The position numbers were made by a program, and so were the translations under genes. The notes beneath the pieces were generated by a model, which did not search any database, was not told the DNA's origin, and saw nothing but the letters and a program-made list of their open reading frames with translations. 64,000 nt of DNA from Bacteroidota bacterium (lineage in GTDB: Bacteria; Bacteroidota; Bacteroidia; Chitinophagales; Chitinophagaceae), in the NCBI GenBank assembly GCA_016183765.1, contig JACPEA010000013.1, forward strand, positions 310,001 to 374,000, read 5' to 3'. How positions within the stretch are numbered: the stretch's first letter is position 1; every line of letters starts with the position of its first letter. Of the stretch, positions 9,466-19,105 are shown in pieces.

Positions 9466-11802
9466 ATGAAAAAATGGTTAACCGGAATTTCGCTAATCGT
9501 ACTGATGTCATTCGGCTTACCCGAACAGCGCATCACGATCTACCTGATCGGTGATTCTACGATGGCCGATAAACCGCTGAATGATAATCCGGAAAGAGGT
9601 TGGGGACAGTTGTTCCCGCAATTTTTTACTGGGGATGTACTCGTAAAGAACCATGCTGTAAATGGCCGCAGCACTAAAAGTTTCCTTAAGGAAGGCAGGT
9701 GGGATTCGGTGATGAAGAATCTGCGGAAAAACGATTATGTGATCATCCAGTTCGGACACAACGACCAGAAAATAGAAGACAGCAATCGTTATGCAGCACC
9801 ACAAACGCTGTATCGGCTGAACCTGGTAAAGTTCGTACAGGATACCCGATCCAGGGGCGCACACCCGGTTTTGGTGACACCGGTCATGCGCAGGAAATTC
9901 GATGCCAATGGAAAATTTGTAGACCAGATGGGTGAATACCCAGCAGTGGTTCGTGCTGTAGCAAAGGAAATGAATGTGCCGATGATCGATCTGCACCGTT
10001 CCAGCCAGGCATTGATCGAGAAAGAAGGAGTAGAAGGGTCTAAAAAAATGTTTCTCTGGATCGGCCCCAAACATTTTACCGCAGCACCCGATGGAAAAAA
10101 AGACGATACCCATTTCTCTGAATATGGAGCGGCACAGGTGGCAGCGCTTGTCTGTACAGAAATACAAAAACAGCAGCTGTCGCTGGCCCAATTCCTGAAA
10201 CGCTCGGTACATCCCGAGAAATTTTTATATGAGCTCCCCCGCATTTATCAGCCCCATTTCAAAAAAGACACATTCGATATCCGCAGTTACGGTGCAGTGA
10301 ATGATGCCATAACCCTGAATACGGTTGCCATCAACCAGACCATCAATGCCTGTGCTAAAAACGGAGGTGGTGTGGTACTGGTGCCGGCAGGTTACTGGCT
10401 TACAGGCCCCATTGTTCTGCAAAGCAATGTAGAACTGCATACGCTTCGTGGTGCGTTAGTGGCTTTTACAGATGACCGCAGTCAATACCCACTGGTAGCT
10501 TCCTCCTTTGAAGGTGTGGAAGCTGCTCGTTGCCAGTCGCCCATTTCTGCCGATAATGCTGAGAACGTTGCGATAACGGGAGCGGGCATTTTTAATGGTT
10601 CAGGTAATGTATGGCGCCCCGTTAAAAAAGGTAAACTCACAGATACAGAATGGAAAAAACTGATTGCTACGGGAGCTCTTTCAGCGGATAAGACCAGCTG
10701 GTACCCATCCGCATCTGCCTTGCAGGGATCGTTAAGCGGCGATGTAGGTAAACTCAGCTCAGGTAAACAGTTAACAGATTTCGAAGCCGTACGTGATTTT
10801 CTGCGTCCCAATTTCCTGCGGCTGAACCAGTGTAAGAACCTATTGCTGCAAGGCGTGACTTTTGAAAACTCCCCTGCCTGGACCATGCATCTTTCCCTAA
10901 GCCAGCATATCACCATCAGGAATGTTACGGTAAAGAATCCCTGGTATGGACAGAATACCGATGCGCTGGACCTGGAATCCTGCGCCAATGTGCTGATCGA
11001 TGGCTGCTCTTTCGACACTGGTGATGATGGTATCTGTATTAAATCAGGCCGTGATGAGGAAGGAAGAAAACGGGGTATTCCCACAGAGAATGTGATCGCT
11101 CAAAACACAACGGTATACCATGCGCACGGCGGTTTTGTGATCGGGAGTGAAATGAGTGGCGGGGCAAGGAATATATATGTATCGAACTGTACATTCATCG
11201 GCACCGATATCGGCCTTCGTTTTAAGACCGCCCGGGGCAGGGGAGGCATAGTAGAGAATATCTACGTTGCAGATATAGCCATGAAAGATATAGCCGGCGA
11301 AGCCGTCCTGTTTGATATGTATTATATGGCTAAGGACCCTGTGCCCCTGGCAGGCGAAAAAACGGAAATGCCAAAGATCGAGACCCTTCCGGTAAATGAA
11401 GGAACACCTGTTTTCCGCAATTTCTTTTTTCACCGGATCGTATGCAAGGGTGCGGAAAAAGGCATATTCATCCGCGGTATCCCTGAAATGCAGATCCGGA
11501 ACATCCTGTTAACGGATGCTGTGCTGCATACCCGCAAAGGGATTGAATGTACAGAAGCCACAAATATCGATCTGCGCAATATCAAACTGGTAACCACTGA
11601 ACCCGACCCACTGGTATATATTCAGAACAGTAAGGGAATAAGGTTCACAGGTTTGCAGTTTGGACAGCCGGTTCCATTGCTGTTCAGCATCAATGGCGAC
11701 AGAACTGTTGATATTCATGTTGATCAGGCAGACTTTTCAAAAGTCTCCAATAAAAGTGTTTTCAATTTCGGTGCAAACCCTTCAGCACTGGTGTTTAAAT
11801 AA
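9466..11802 (+). CDS. CE12 rhamnogalacturonan acetylesterase fused to GH28 polygalacturonase
   Basis: A 778-residue exported two-domain enzyme. Residues ~24-240 form an SGNH/GDSL esterase of the CE12 type with GDST (29-32), Asn in AVNGRS (N66), GHND (97-100) and the catalytic DTHF (214-217); it would remove acetyl groups from pectin. Residues ~268-778 form a GH28 right-handed beta-helix with NTD (497-499), GDD (519-521), HGG (554-556) and RFK (585-587), the full GH28 active-site set, for hydrolysis of galacturonosyl linkages. The N-terminal hydrophobic segment is a probable signal peptide. Its stop overlaps the next start by one base (TAATG), indicating coupling with the GH105 gene. Confidence 0.93.
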   Translation: MKKWLTGISLIVLMSFGLPEQRITIYLIGDSTMADKPLNDNPERGWGQLFPQFFTGDVLVKNHAVNGRSTKSFLKEGRWDSVMKNLRKNDYVIIQFGHNDQKIEDSNRYAAPQTLYRLNLVKFVQDTRSRGAHPVLVTPVMRRKFDANGKFVDQMGEYPAVVRAVAKEMNVPMIDLHRSSQALIEKEGVEGSKKMFLWIGPKHFTAAPDGKKDDTHFSEYGAAQVAALVCTEIQKQQLSLAQFLKRSVHPEKFLYELPRIYQPHFKKDTFDIRSYGAVNDAITLNTVAINQTINACAKNGGGVVLVPAGYWLTGPIVLQSNVELHTLRGALVAFTDDRSQYPLVASSFEGVEAARCQSPISADNAENVAITGAGIFNGSGNVWRPVKKGKLTDTEWKKLIATGALSADKTSWYPSASALQGSLSGDVGKLSSGKQLTDFEAVRDFLRPNFLRLNQCKNLLLQGVTFENSPAWTMHLSLSQHITIRNVTVKNPWYGQNTDALDLESCANVLIDGCSFDTGDDGICIKSGRDEEGRKRGIPTENVIAQNTTVYHAHGGFVIGSEMSGGARNIYVSNCTFIGTDIGLRFKTARGRGGIVENIYVADIAMKDIAGEAVLFDMYYMAKDPVPLAGEKTEMPKIETLPVNEGTPVFRNFFFHRIVCKGAEKGIFIRGIPEMQIRNILLTDAVLHTRKGIECTEATNIDLRNIKLVTTEPDPLVYIQNSKGIRFTGLQFGQPVPLLFSINGDRTVDIHVDQADFSKVSNKSVFNFGANPSALVFK

Positions 11803-13745
11803 TGCGTATGAAAAAAGCTGTTCAATATTTCATTATCGGCGGCCTGCTGGCAGTAACGGGTATCAGGTCCTTACAAGCCCAGGGCTGGTCTGAGAAAATG
11901 GCTGCAACGGTGATGAGGATCTGGAAAGATTCCTTGTATACCGATCCGGCCAAACCAGCCAAGTGGACCTACGACCAGGGCGTGGTACTGAAAGGCATTG
12001 AGGGCCTGTGGTACCAGACCGGTGATGCCAGGTATTTTACCTATATGCAGCAGAGTATGGATTTTTTTGTGAATGAGAAAGGCGAGATCAGAACCTACAA
12101 ACAGGAAGACTACAACCTCGATAATGTTCTTTGTGGTAGAATCCTCCTGACTTTGTACAACGTGACCGGGAAAGAAAAATATTACAAAGCCGCCCATACA
12201 CTGCGGGAACAATTACAAACACAACCCCGCACCAAAGAAGGTGGCTTCTGGCATAAAAAGATCTATCCTTACCAGATGTGGCTGGATGGGTTATACATGG
12301 CGGAACCGTTTTATGCAGAGTTTGCTGCTACCTATAATGAAGCTGGTGCTTTTGATGATATTGCTAACCAGTTTACCTGGATGGAACAACACGCAAGGGA
12401 TACCAAAACGGGTTTGCTGTACCATGGCTGGGATGAAAGCAGGGAGCAGAAATGGGCCGATCCTAAAACGGGAACCTCGCCCCATTTCTGGGCAAGGGCC
12501 ATGGCATGGTACGGCATGGCGCTGGTAGACGTGCTGGAGAATTTTCCGTCCACACATCCCAGGCAGCCTGAGGTAAAAGCCATCCTGAAACGATTTGCCG
12601 ATGCAGTACAGAAAGTACAAGATACCAAGACGGGACTTTGGTATGATATCATCAATCTCCCCCAAGAAAAAGGGAATTATCCCGAAGCCTCCGCCAGTGC
12701 TATGTTTGTATGTGCCATAGCCAAAGCTGTTCGGCTGGGCTTTTTGCCGGCTTCCTATCTGTCAGTAGCAAAAAAAGGATGGATGGGTATACTTAAAGAA
12801 TTTGTTGAAACAGATGCCAACGGACAAACCAATCTGAAAGGAACGGTTAGTGTAAGCGGGCTGGGCGGCAAACCTTATCGCGATGGTAGTTATGTGTATT
12901 ATATGAGCGAGAAAGTGGTGGTCAACGATCCCAAAGGTGTGGGTGCTTTTTTGCAGGCCGCCAATGAAATGGAAAGATTGAATATTGCGCAGACAGGAAA
13001 AGGGAAAAAGATTCTGTTGGACGATTATTTCAATGCGGAGAAGAAAAAGGATATTACCGGAACATTGAAACCATATCATTACAAATGGTATGAAAAATAC
13101 AATAATGGCTTTTCGTTACTGGGTGATATTTTCAATAGAAGGGGCGTAATTACAAACACACTGAGCGAAGCTCCTACAAACGCCAACCTGAAAGATGCAG
13201 CTATATACCTGATCGTAGATGCAGATAACCTGGCCGATAACCCTGCGCCTGCTTATATGCAGCCAAAAGAGGCAGAAGCCATCTATAACTGGGTAAAAGC
13301 AGGTGGCGTACTGGTGCTCTTGCATAACGATAAAGGCAATGCCGAATTCGAACACATGAACCTGCTGGCCAATAAGTTTGGCATACAGTTTAATGAAGAC
13401 AGCCACAACAAAGTAATAGGCAATGAATACGACGGAGGTAAGATCGATATTCCGGCGGGTAATGTCATTCTTCCCGGTGTCAAAAAGATCTACCAGAAAG
13501 AAGTTTGTAGTATCACATTGAAAGCGCCGGCCAAAGCAATGCTTAAGAAAGAGGACCTGGTGGTTTTTGCAGTGGCCAAACTGGGTAAGGGTACAGTATT
13601 TGCAACGGGCGATCCCTGGTTGTACAATGAATACACCGATGGTAGAAAACTACCTGCAGAATATGAAAATTTCAAAGCAGCCAACGAATGGGTTTCCTGG
13701 CTCATCAAACAGATACCTGGAAAGGAGGCAGTAGGTAAAAAGTGA
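11802..13745 (+). CDS. GH105 unsaturated galacturonyl/rhamnogalacturonyl hydrolase with extra C-terminal domain
   Basis: A 647-residue exported enzyme. Residues ~28-390 form the (alpha/alpha)6 barrel of GH88/GH105, with the WLDGLYMA motif holding the likely general acid D162, and HGWDESREQKWAD followed by HFWARAMAWYGMALVD. It removes the 4,5-unsaturated uronic acid left at oligomer ends by lyases. The C-terminal ~240 residues form a separate domain (IYLIVDADNLADN, WVKAGGVLVLLHND, LGKGTVFATGDPWLYNEY) that resembles glutamine-amidotransferase-like or DUF4350-type folds and probably has no amidotransferase activity. The start may be 11802 or the second ATG at 11808. Its stop overlaps the next start (GTGA). 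Confidence 0.9.
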   Translation: MRMKKAVQYFIIGGLLAVTGIRSLQAQGWSEKMAATVMRIWKDSLYTDPAKPAKWTYDQGVVLKGIEGLWYQTGDARYFTYMQQSMDFFVNEKGEIRTYKQEDYNLDNVLCGRILLTLYNVTGKEKYYKAAHTLREQLQTQPRTKEGGFWHKKIYPYQMWLDGLYMAEPFYAEFAATYNEAGAFDDIANQFTWMEQHARDTKTGLLYHGWDESREQKWADPKTGTSPHFWARAMAWYGMALVDVLENFPSTHPRQPEVKAILKRFADAVQKVQDTKTGLWYDIINLPQEKGNYPEASASAMFVCAIAKAVRLGFLPASYLSVAKKGWMGILKEFVETDANGQTNLKGTVSVSGLGGKPYRDGSYVYYMSEKVVVNDPKGVGAFLQAANEMERLNIAQTGKGKKILLDDYFNAEKKKDITGTLKPYHYKWYEKYNNGFSLLGDIFNRRGVITNTLSEAPTNANLKDAAIYLIVDADNLADNPAPAYMQPKEAEAIYNWVKAGGVLVLLHNDKGNAEFEHMNLLANKFGIQFNEDSHNKVIGNEYDGGKIDIPAGNVILPGVKKIYQKEVCSITLKAPAKAMLKKEDLVVFAVAKLGKGTVFATGDPWLYNEYTDGRKLPAEYENFKAANEWVSWLIKQIPGKEAVGKK

Positions 13746-15829
13746 GAACTGTTTGTTTATATATTGTTTTGCAGGCAAGCCTGTTCGTTACGGGAGCTGT
13801 CACAACCGTCGTCCGGGCGCAGTCAGCCGGAAAACCTATTGTGGTGGACGTGCATGGGGGAGCGGATTTTACCAGTATACAGGATGCGATCAACAGCCTG
13901 CCGGCGAAAGCTACTGAACAGCGCATCATCTTTATCCGCAACGGTGTTTACCGGGAAAAGATCTTTATCGAAAAAGATCGTATTACCCTGCTCGGTGAAG
14001 ATAAAAACAAGACCCAGCTCACCCTTTCTCTGGCGCGCGATATCTGGCGTTGTGAAAGTCCCGACGATTGGGGTGTGGCCACCATCAATCTAAAAGGAAG
14101 TGATATTACCCTTGAGAACCTGAGTATTACCAACAGTTTTGGCTTTGATCATATCAATGAGGTAGAAGGCATTCATTTCGATTGCCAGAATGATACACTG
14201 AACAGGGCAAAAACCACCAAACGCGATGGTCACCAGATGGCATTACGCAGTTTTGAAACTACCCGGCTGATCGTTCGGAACTGTATTCTCCGTGCCTTTG
14301 GCGGCGATACGGTGAGTCCGTGGAACACAGAGAATGGCATGTTCTATTTCAAAGACTGTTTAATGGAAGGTGGTGTTGATTTTTATTGTCCGCGTGGCTG
14401 GGCCTGGGCAGAGAACTGCGAGTTTGTAGCGCACAGTAAAACGGCTGCTATCTGGCATGATGGTTCAATGTATAAAGATTCGAAAACAGTACTGATCAAT
14501 TGCCGGTTCAGGGGTGATGATGGCTTTAAACTTGGTCGTTATCACCGCGATGCGCAGTTTTACCTGATCAACTGTTCCTTTCCTGAAAATATGGCGGATG
14601 CACCTATCTATCTTAATCCTTCCAATCCCCAGAACCTGATACAATGGGGGCATCGGGTATATTTTTATAACTCGCACAGGACGGGTGGTGATTATGCATG
14701 GCATACCGATAATCTTTCAACGGCCGAAGCATCACCGGATGTATCACAGATCACCATAGCCTGGACCTTTGCCGGTAAATGGAGTCCGTCAACAAAAGTC
14801 ACAGCAGTTTCACAACAGTGGTTAAAACGAAGCGTGTCTCCTCTTACACATAATCAGTCTTTCCCGGTGGATTCAGTTGCTGAGAACATGTTGGTATACC
14901 AGCGGGCCATTGGCGGCTGGCCCAAAGCCATTCATGAAGCAAAAGTGGATTACAGCAAAATTCTCACTGACGCAGAAAAAAAAGCGATACGTTCCGACTC
15001 GCTGCATAACGATGCTACCATTGATAACAGTGCCACCAGCAGGGAGATCCGTTACCTGGTACAGGCATACAGCAAAACCCATAATCCAACTTACCTGACT
15101 GCTGCTGAAAATGGGATCCGCTATTGTTTACGTGCGCAATATGCCAATGGTGGCTGGCCACAGTTTTATCCGGATTCTTCCAGTTACCGCAGCCAGATCA
15201 CGTATAATGATGATGCTATGATCAACGTGGTCAATATCCTCCAGGATATTGCAGAAAGAAAAAATACGTTTGAACTGGTAGATACAGGACTGGTTGCACC
15301 GGCGGGAAATGCCGTTAGAAGAGCAGTGGATTGCATCTTGAAAACGCAGATACTGGTAAACGGTGAGTTGACCGTCTGGTGTGCCCAATACAATCATATC
15401 AGCTTACAGCCAGAAATGGCGCGCAAGTTTGAACTGGTATCACTCAGCGGTAGTGAATCGGTTGGTATCACCCGTTTCCTGATGCGTTTGCCCGATCCCT
15501 CTCCGGCTGTGATGAAGGCGGTGACTGCAGCAGTGAACTGGTTTAAAAAAGTAAAGATCGCAAGATATAAGTATGGCAATGTACCGGCTCCTGATCAGCC
15601 CAAGGGCATTGACAGGATCATACAGCCGGATAGCAACAGCACCATCTGGGCAAGATTTTATGAGATCGGAACCAACCGGCCTTTTTTCAGCGGCAGGGAT
15701 AGTCAGAAAAAATACGATATCAGGGAAGTGGAACACGAAAGAAGGATCGGGTATGCATGGTATGGCGTGTGGCCGGATAAATTATTGAAAACGGATTATC
15801 CCGCCTGGTTGAAAAAACATTCGAAGTAA
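13742..15829 (+). CDS. CE8 pectin methylesterase fused to PL10 pectate lyase
   Basis: A 695-residue exported fusion. The start is a GTG at 13742 that overlaps the TGA of the previous gene (GTGA), and the first ~27 residues form a signal peptide ending near VVRAQ. Residues ~32-360 are a CE8 beta-helix with candidate catalytic Asp in FGGDTV (D189) and GGVDFY (D213) and the LGRYH motif (R266). Residues ~380-695 match PL10 pectate lyase (RAIGGWPKA, NGGWPQFYPD, YNDDAMINVV, LSGSESVGITRFLM). The enzyme would demethylate homogalacturonan and then cut it by beta-elimination, feeding unsaturated ends to the GH105 enzyme encoded upstream. Confidence 0.92.
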   Translation: MRTVCLYIVLQASLFVTGAVTTVVRAQSAGKPIVVDVHGGADFTSIQDAINSLPAKATEQRIIFIRNGVYREKIFIEKDRITLLGEDKNKTQLTLSLARDIWRCESPDDWGVATINLKGSDITLENLSITNSFGFDHINEVEGIHFDCQNDTLNRAKTTKRDGHQMALRSFETTRLIVRNCILRAFGGDTVSPWNTENGMFYFKDCLMEGGVDFYCPRGWAWAENCEFVAHSKTAAIWHDGSMYKDSKTVLINCRFRGDDGFKLGRYHRDAQFYLINCSFPENMADAPIYLNPSNPQNLIQWGHRVYFYNSHRTGGDYAWHTDNLSTAEASPDVSQITIAWTFAGKWSPSTKVTAVSQQWLKRSVSPLTHNQSFPVDSVAENMLVYQRAIGGWPKAIHEAKVDYSKILTDAEKKAIRSDSLHNDATIDNSATSREIRYLVQAYSKTHNPTYLTAAENGIRYCLRAQYANGGWPQFYPDSSSYRSQITYNDDAMINVVNILQDIAERKNTFELVDTGLVAPAGNAVRRAVDCILKTQILVNGELTVWCAQYNHISLQPEMARKFELVSLSGSESVGITRFLMRLPDPSPAVMKAVTAAVNWFKKVKIARYKYGNVPAPDQPKGIDRIIQPDSNSTIWARFYEIGTNRPFFSGRDSQKKYDIREVEHERRIGYAWYGVWPDKLLKTDYPAWLKKHSK

Positions 15830-15842
15830 TCGCAAGAAACTG

Positions 15843-17369
15843 ATGACAACATTATCAAAACAAATACTTCCACAATTAGATTCCGGGCAGATCTCTGTTC
15901 CGGCGGCTGATGTGTTCGGTCTGCCAGAGAAGGTATTGCAATTCGGAACCGGCGTGCTGTTACGCGGCTTGCCCGACCATTTTATTGATGTTGCCAATAA
16001 AAAAGGTGTTTTTAATGGAAGGATATTGGTAGTAAAATCAACCAATACCGGTGGCACCGATGGTTTTGCCCGGCAGGATGGTATGTATACCCTGCTGGAG
16101 CGTGGTGTGATCGATGGAGAAGTGCAGGAGCAAGTGTTTGTGAATGCGTCCATCAGCCGGGTACTGTCAGCAGCAGATGACTGGGATCAGATCCTTATGG
16201 CAGCTGCCAACCCTTCATTGCAGCTCATCATCTCTAATACCACCGAAGTGGGTATCGTATTGGAAGAATCAGATATCTATACTGCTGTACCGGTTTCGTT
16301 CCCTGGCAGGCTATTGGCTTTCCTGGAAGAGCGTTTTCGTGTATTTGACGGAGCTGCAGAAGCCGGTATGGTCATCGTTCCTACAGAACTGATCGTTGAT
16401 AACGGAATTCGCTTGCGGGATATTGTTACCCGGCTCGCTATCATGAAAGGCCTGCCTGAAGCGTTTATGAACTGGCTGGCAAACGACAATAATTTCTGCA
16501 ATTCGTTGGTCGATTGTATTGTACCCGGTAAACTGCCCATTGCTGAACAGGCTGCCATCGAACAAGAGCTGGGTTATCACGACGAATTGATGATCATGTC
16601 TGAGCCATACCGTTTATGGGCCATTGAAACAACCCAACCAGCCATCCGTTCGCTGCTTTCTTTCGCCGCCTGCCATGAAGGGGTAGTGATTGCAGCCGAC
16701 ATCAATAAATTCAGGGAGCTGAAATTGCGGCTGCTCAATGCCACGCATACCCTTACCTGCGGACTGGCACATCTATGGGGTTTTGCCACAGTGAAAGCCG
16801 CCATGCAGGATACCGTGTTCGAATCCTTTATCAATCAGCTGGTATTTGAAGAGATTGTGCCATTGGTGATAAGTGAAGATATTTCAAAAGAGGAAGCTGT
16901 GGCATTTGGAAAACAGGTGTTGGACCGTTTCCGTAATCCGCATATTGAACATCTCTGGCTGAGTATTACGGCGCAATACACTTCTAAAATGCAGATGCGC
17001 GTGGTACCATTGCTGCAAAAACAGTATTCGCAAAAAAGGGAGATACCTCAGTGTATCGCTGCAGGTTTTGCAGGATTCCTGTTATTTATGCGCGCAGAAG
17101 AAGTGAAGAATCCTGTTTACCAGGGGAAAGCCAATGGGCAGGTCTATCGGATCAACGACGATAAAGCCGCATTACTGGCAACCCAATGGCAAAAGCCGGA
17201 TTTGCTGCAACTGGTGCAAAACAGCTTCCACAATGTGGACATATTCGGTGCCGATCTTACCATCTATCCTGGTTTTGCCGAAGCCGTGTGTGAGGCATTG
17301 GGTTTATTGCTGGCACAGGGACCGGAGAAAACAGTTCGTTCTATCTTAGCAAAAAAATCATTGGCATGA
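15843..17369 (+). CDS. uxaB: Tagaturonate reductase (altronate oxidoreductase)
   Basis: A 508-residue cytoplasmic member of the mannitol dehydrogenase family that reduces D-tagaturonate to D-altronate with NADH, the second step of galacturonate catabolism. Supporting sequence: N-terminal nucleotide-binding segment (VLQFGTGVLLRGLPDHF), SNTTEVGI, VPTELIVDNG, and DINKFRELKLRLLNATHT, which holds the conserved catalytic Lys/Asn/His cluster of this family. It begins 13 bp after the CE8-PL10 gene and overlaps uxaA by four bases (ATGA), so it is part of one operon running from the extracellular enzymes into catabolism. Confidence 0.93.
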   Translation: MTTLSKQILPQLDSGQISVPAADVFGLPEKVLQFGTGVLLRGLPDHFIDVANKKGVFNGRILVVKSTNTGGTDGFARQDGMYTLLERGVIDGEVQEQVFVNASISRVLSAADDWDQILMAAANPSLQLIISNTTEVGIVLEESDIYTAVPVSFPGRLLAFLEERFRVFDGAAEAGMVIVPTELIVDNGIRLRDIVTRLAIMKGLPEAFMNWLANDNNFCNSLVDCIVPGKLPIAEQAAIEQELGYHDELMIMSEPYRLWAIETTQPAIRSLLSFAACHEGVVIAADINKFRELKLRLLNATHTLTCGLAHLWGFATVKAAMQDTVFESFINQLVFEEIVPLVISEDISKEEAVAFGKQVLDRFRNPHIEHLWLSITAQYTSKMQMRVVPLLQKQYSQKREIPQCIAAGFAGFLLFMRAEEVKNPVYQGKANGQVYRINDDKAALLATQWQKPDLLQLVQNSFHNVDIFGADLTIYPGFAEAVCEALGLLLAQGPEKTVRSILAKKSLA

Positions 17370-19015
17370 GTCAGAAACAACGCATACTACAGGTAAACCC
17401 GAACGATAATGTACTGGTGGCTTTGACGGACCTCCGAAAAGGAGAAGAACTGTTGTTCAATGGAGAACGTTATACGTTGACGGAAGACATTGCCGCCAAA
17501 CACAAGTTCTTCATGCAGGACCTGCAGGCCGGTGATAACATTATCATGTATGGGGTACTGGTGGGTAAGGCCCAAACCCCTGTGGCCAGGGGCGGCCGGA
17601 TGAGCACCGAAAATACCAAACATGCAGCAGCACCGTATGCATACAGGCCAAGTCATTACACCTGGAAAGCGCCGGATACATCTCGTTTCACCAACCGAAG
17701 CTTTCTTGGCTATCATCGTTCCGATGGAAGGGTGGGTACGGCCAATTACTGGTTGTTTATTCCTACGGTATTCTGTGAAAACCGTAACCTCGATGTGATC
17801 AGGGAAGCGCTTCATACGCAGCTGGGTTATGCGGTCACCGATAAGTACAAACAAAAGACGCAATTACTGGTTGAGCTGTATAAGAGCGGTGCAGATATTC
17901 CCAACGCAGATCTCAGCATCCGTGAATCCATGGTGAAAACCCAGCGGGTGTTCAAAAATGTAGATGGCATTAAGTTCCTGAACCACCAGGGAGGTTGCGG
18001 CGGTACCAGGCAGGATGCGGCCACGCTCAGCAGGTTATTGGCTGCCTATGCCGATCATCCCAATGTGGCCGGTGTAACCATTTTAAGCCTGGGTTGCCAG
18101 CACATGCAAACACAGGAACTGCTGGATGATATTAAGAAACGCAACCCGGGTTTTGACAAACCGCTTCACATATTTGAACAGCAACAATCGCAAAGCGAAG
18201 AGCAACTGATCACCGAAGCCATCCGCAAAACTTTTTCAGGACTGATACAGATTAACCAGCTGGAACGTAAACCCGCTTCTCTTGATAAATTATGCATTGG
18301 CGTGAAATGTGGCGGCAGTGATGGTTTTAGCGGCATTTCGGCCAATCCTGCAGTGGGATATTGTTCAGACCTGTTGGTAGCGCTGGGTGGAAAGATATTG
18401 CTGGCAGAATTTCCTGAACTGTGTGGCGCCGAGCAGCAGCTGATTGACAGGACAAAGGATGAAGCCGCGGCTAAAAAGTTCATACACCTGATGCAGACCT
18501 ACAGTGAAGCTGCTGAAAAAGCAGGCTCCGGGTTTGATATGAACCCTTCGCCTGGAAATATCAAAGACGGACTGATCACCGATGCCATAAAAAGCAATGG
18601 TGCTGCTAAAAAAGGGGGCGAGTCGCCCGTAGTAGATGTGTTGGATTATACAGAGCCAGCCACCAAACCCGGTCTCAGCCTCGTTTGTACGCCTGGTAAC
18701 GATGTGGAAGCTACGACAGGAAAAGCCGCCAGTGGAGCCACACTGATCCTGTTCACCACAGGATTGGGCACACCTACGGGTAACCCGGTTTGTCCTACCA
18801 TCAAAGTAGCCACTAATTCTGCACTGGCAACAAGAATGTCGGATATCATCGATATCAATACCGGAGGCATCATTGAGGGTGAGAAAACAATACAGCAGAT
18901 GGGAGAAGAGATCCTGGAATATTGCATCAAAGCCGCCAGTGGCGAAGTGATACCCAAAGCGGTGTTGCTGAACCAGGATGATTTCATCCCTTGGAAAAGA
19001 GGGGTGAGCCTGTAA
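17366..19015 (+). CDS. uxaA: Altronate dehydratase
   Basis: A 549-residue cytoplasmic enzyme that dehydrates D-altronate to 2-keto-3-deoxygluconate. It has an N-terminal SAF-like domain (residues ~1-85) and a C-terminal altronate/galactarate dehydratase domain with the conserved runs HQGGCGGTRQD, GCQHMQTQEL, GVKCGGSDGFSGISANPA and EFPELCGAE, whose Cys residues are candidates for metal binding. Length is slightly above the ~495 residues of the E. coli enzyme. Its start overlaps the uxaB stop. It is followed by a 90-bp gap and uxaC in the same direction. Confidence 0.94.
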   Translation: MSQKQRILQVNPNDNVLVALTDLRKGEELLFNGERYTLTEDIAAKHKFFMQDLQAGDNIIMYGVLVGKAQTPVARGGRMSTENTKHAAAPYAYRPSHYTWKAPDTSRFTNRSFLGYHRSDGRVGTANYWLFIPTVFCENRNLDVIREALHTQLGYAVTDKYKQKTQLLVELYKSGADIPNADLSIRESMVKTQRVFKNVDGIKFLNHQGGCGGTRQDAATLSRLLAAYADHPNVAGVTILSLGCQHMQTQELLDDIKKRNPGFDKPLHIFEQQQSQSEEQLITEAIRKTFSGLIQINQLERKPASLDKLCIGVKCGGSDGFSGISANPAVGYCSDLLVALGGKILLAEFPELCGAEQQLIDRTKDEAAAKKFIHLMQTYSEAAEKAGSGFDMNPSPGNIKDGLITDAIKSNGAAKKGGESPVVDVLDYTEPATKPGLSLVCTPGNDVEATTGKAASGATLILFTTGLGTPTGNPVCPTIKVATNSALATRMSDIIDINTGGIIEGEKTIQQMGEEILEYCIKAASGEVIPKAVLLNQDDFIPWKRGVSL

Positions 19016-19105
19016 ACAAAAACCGGAATTCAGAATAAGGAACGGCAACCGACCTGTTTTCCTTGCTGTGAGAGTAAATGTGATAGATTATTGAAACACT
19101 ATACG

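Noticed and set aside
9221..9469. 82-codon open frame before the CE12-GH28 gene
   Set aside because: Starts with TTG, overlaps the next start codon, and resembles no family; the region is better explained as promoter and leader.
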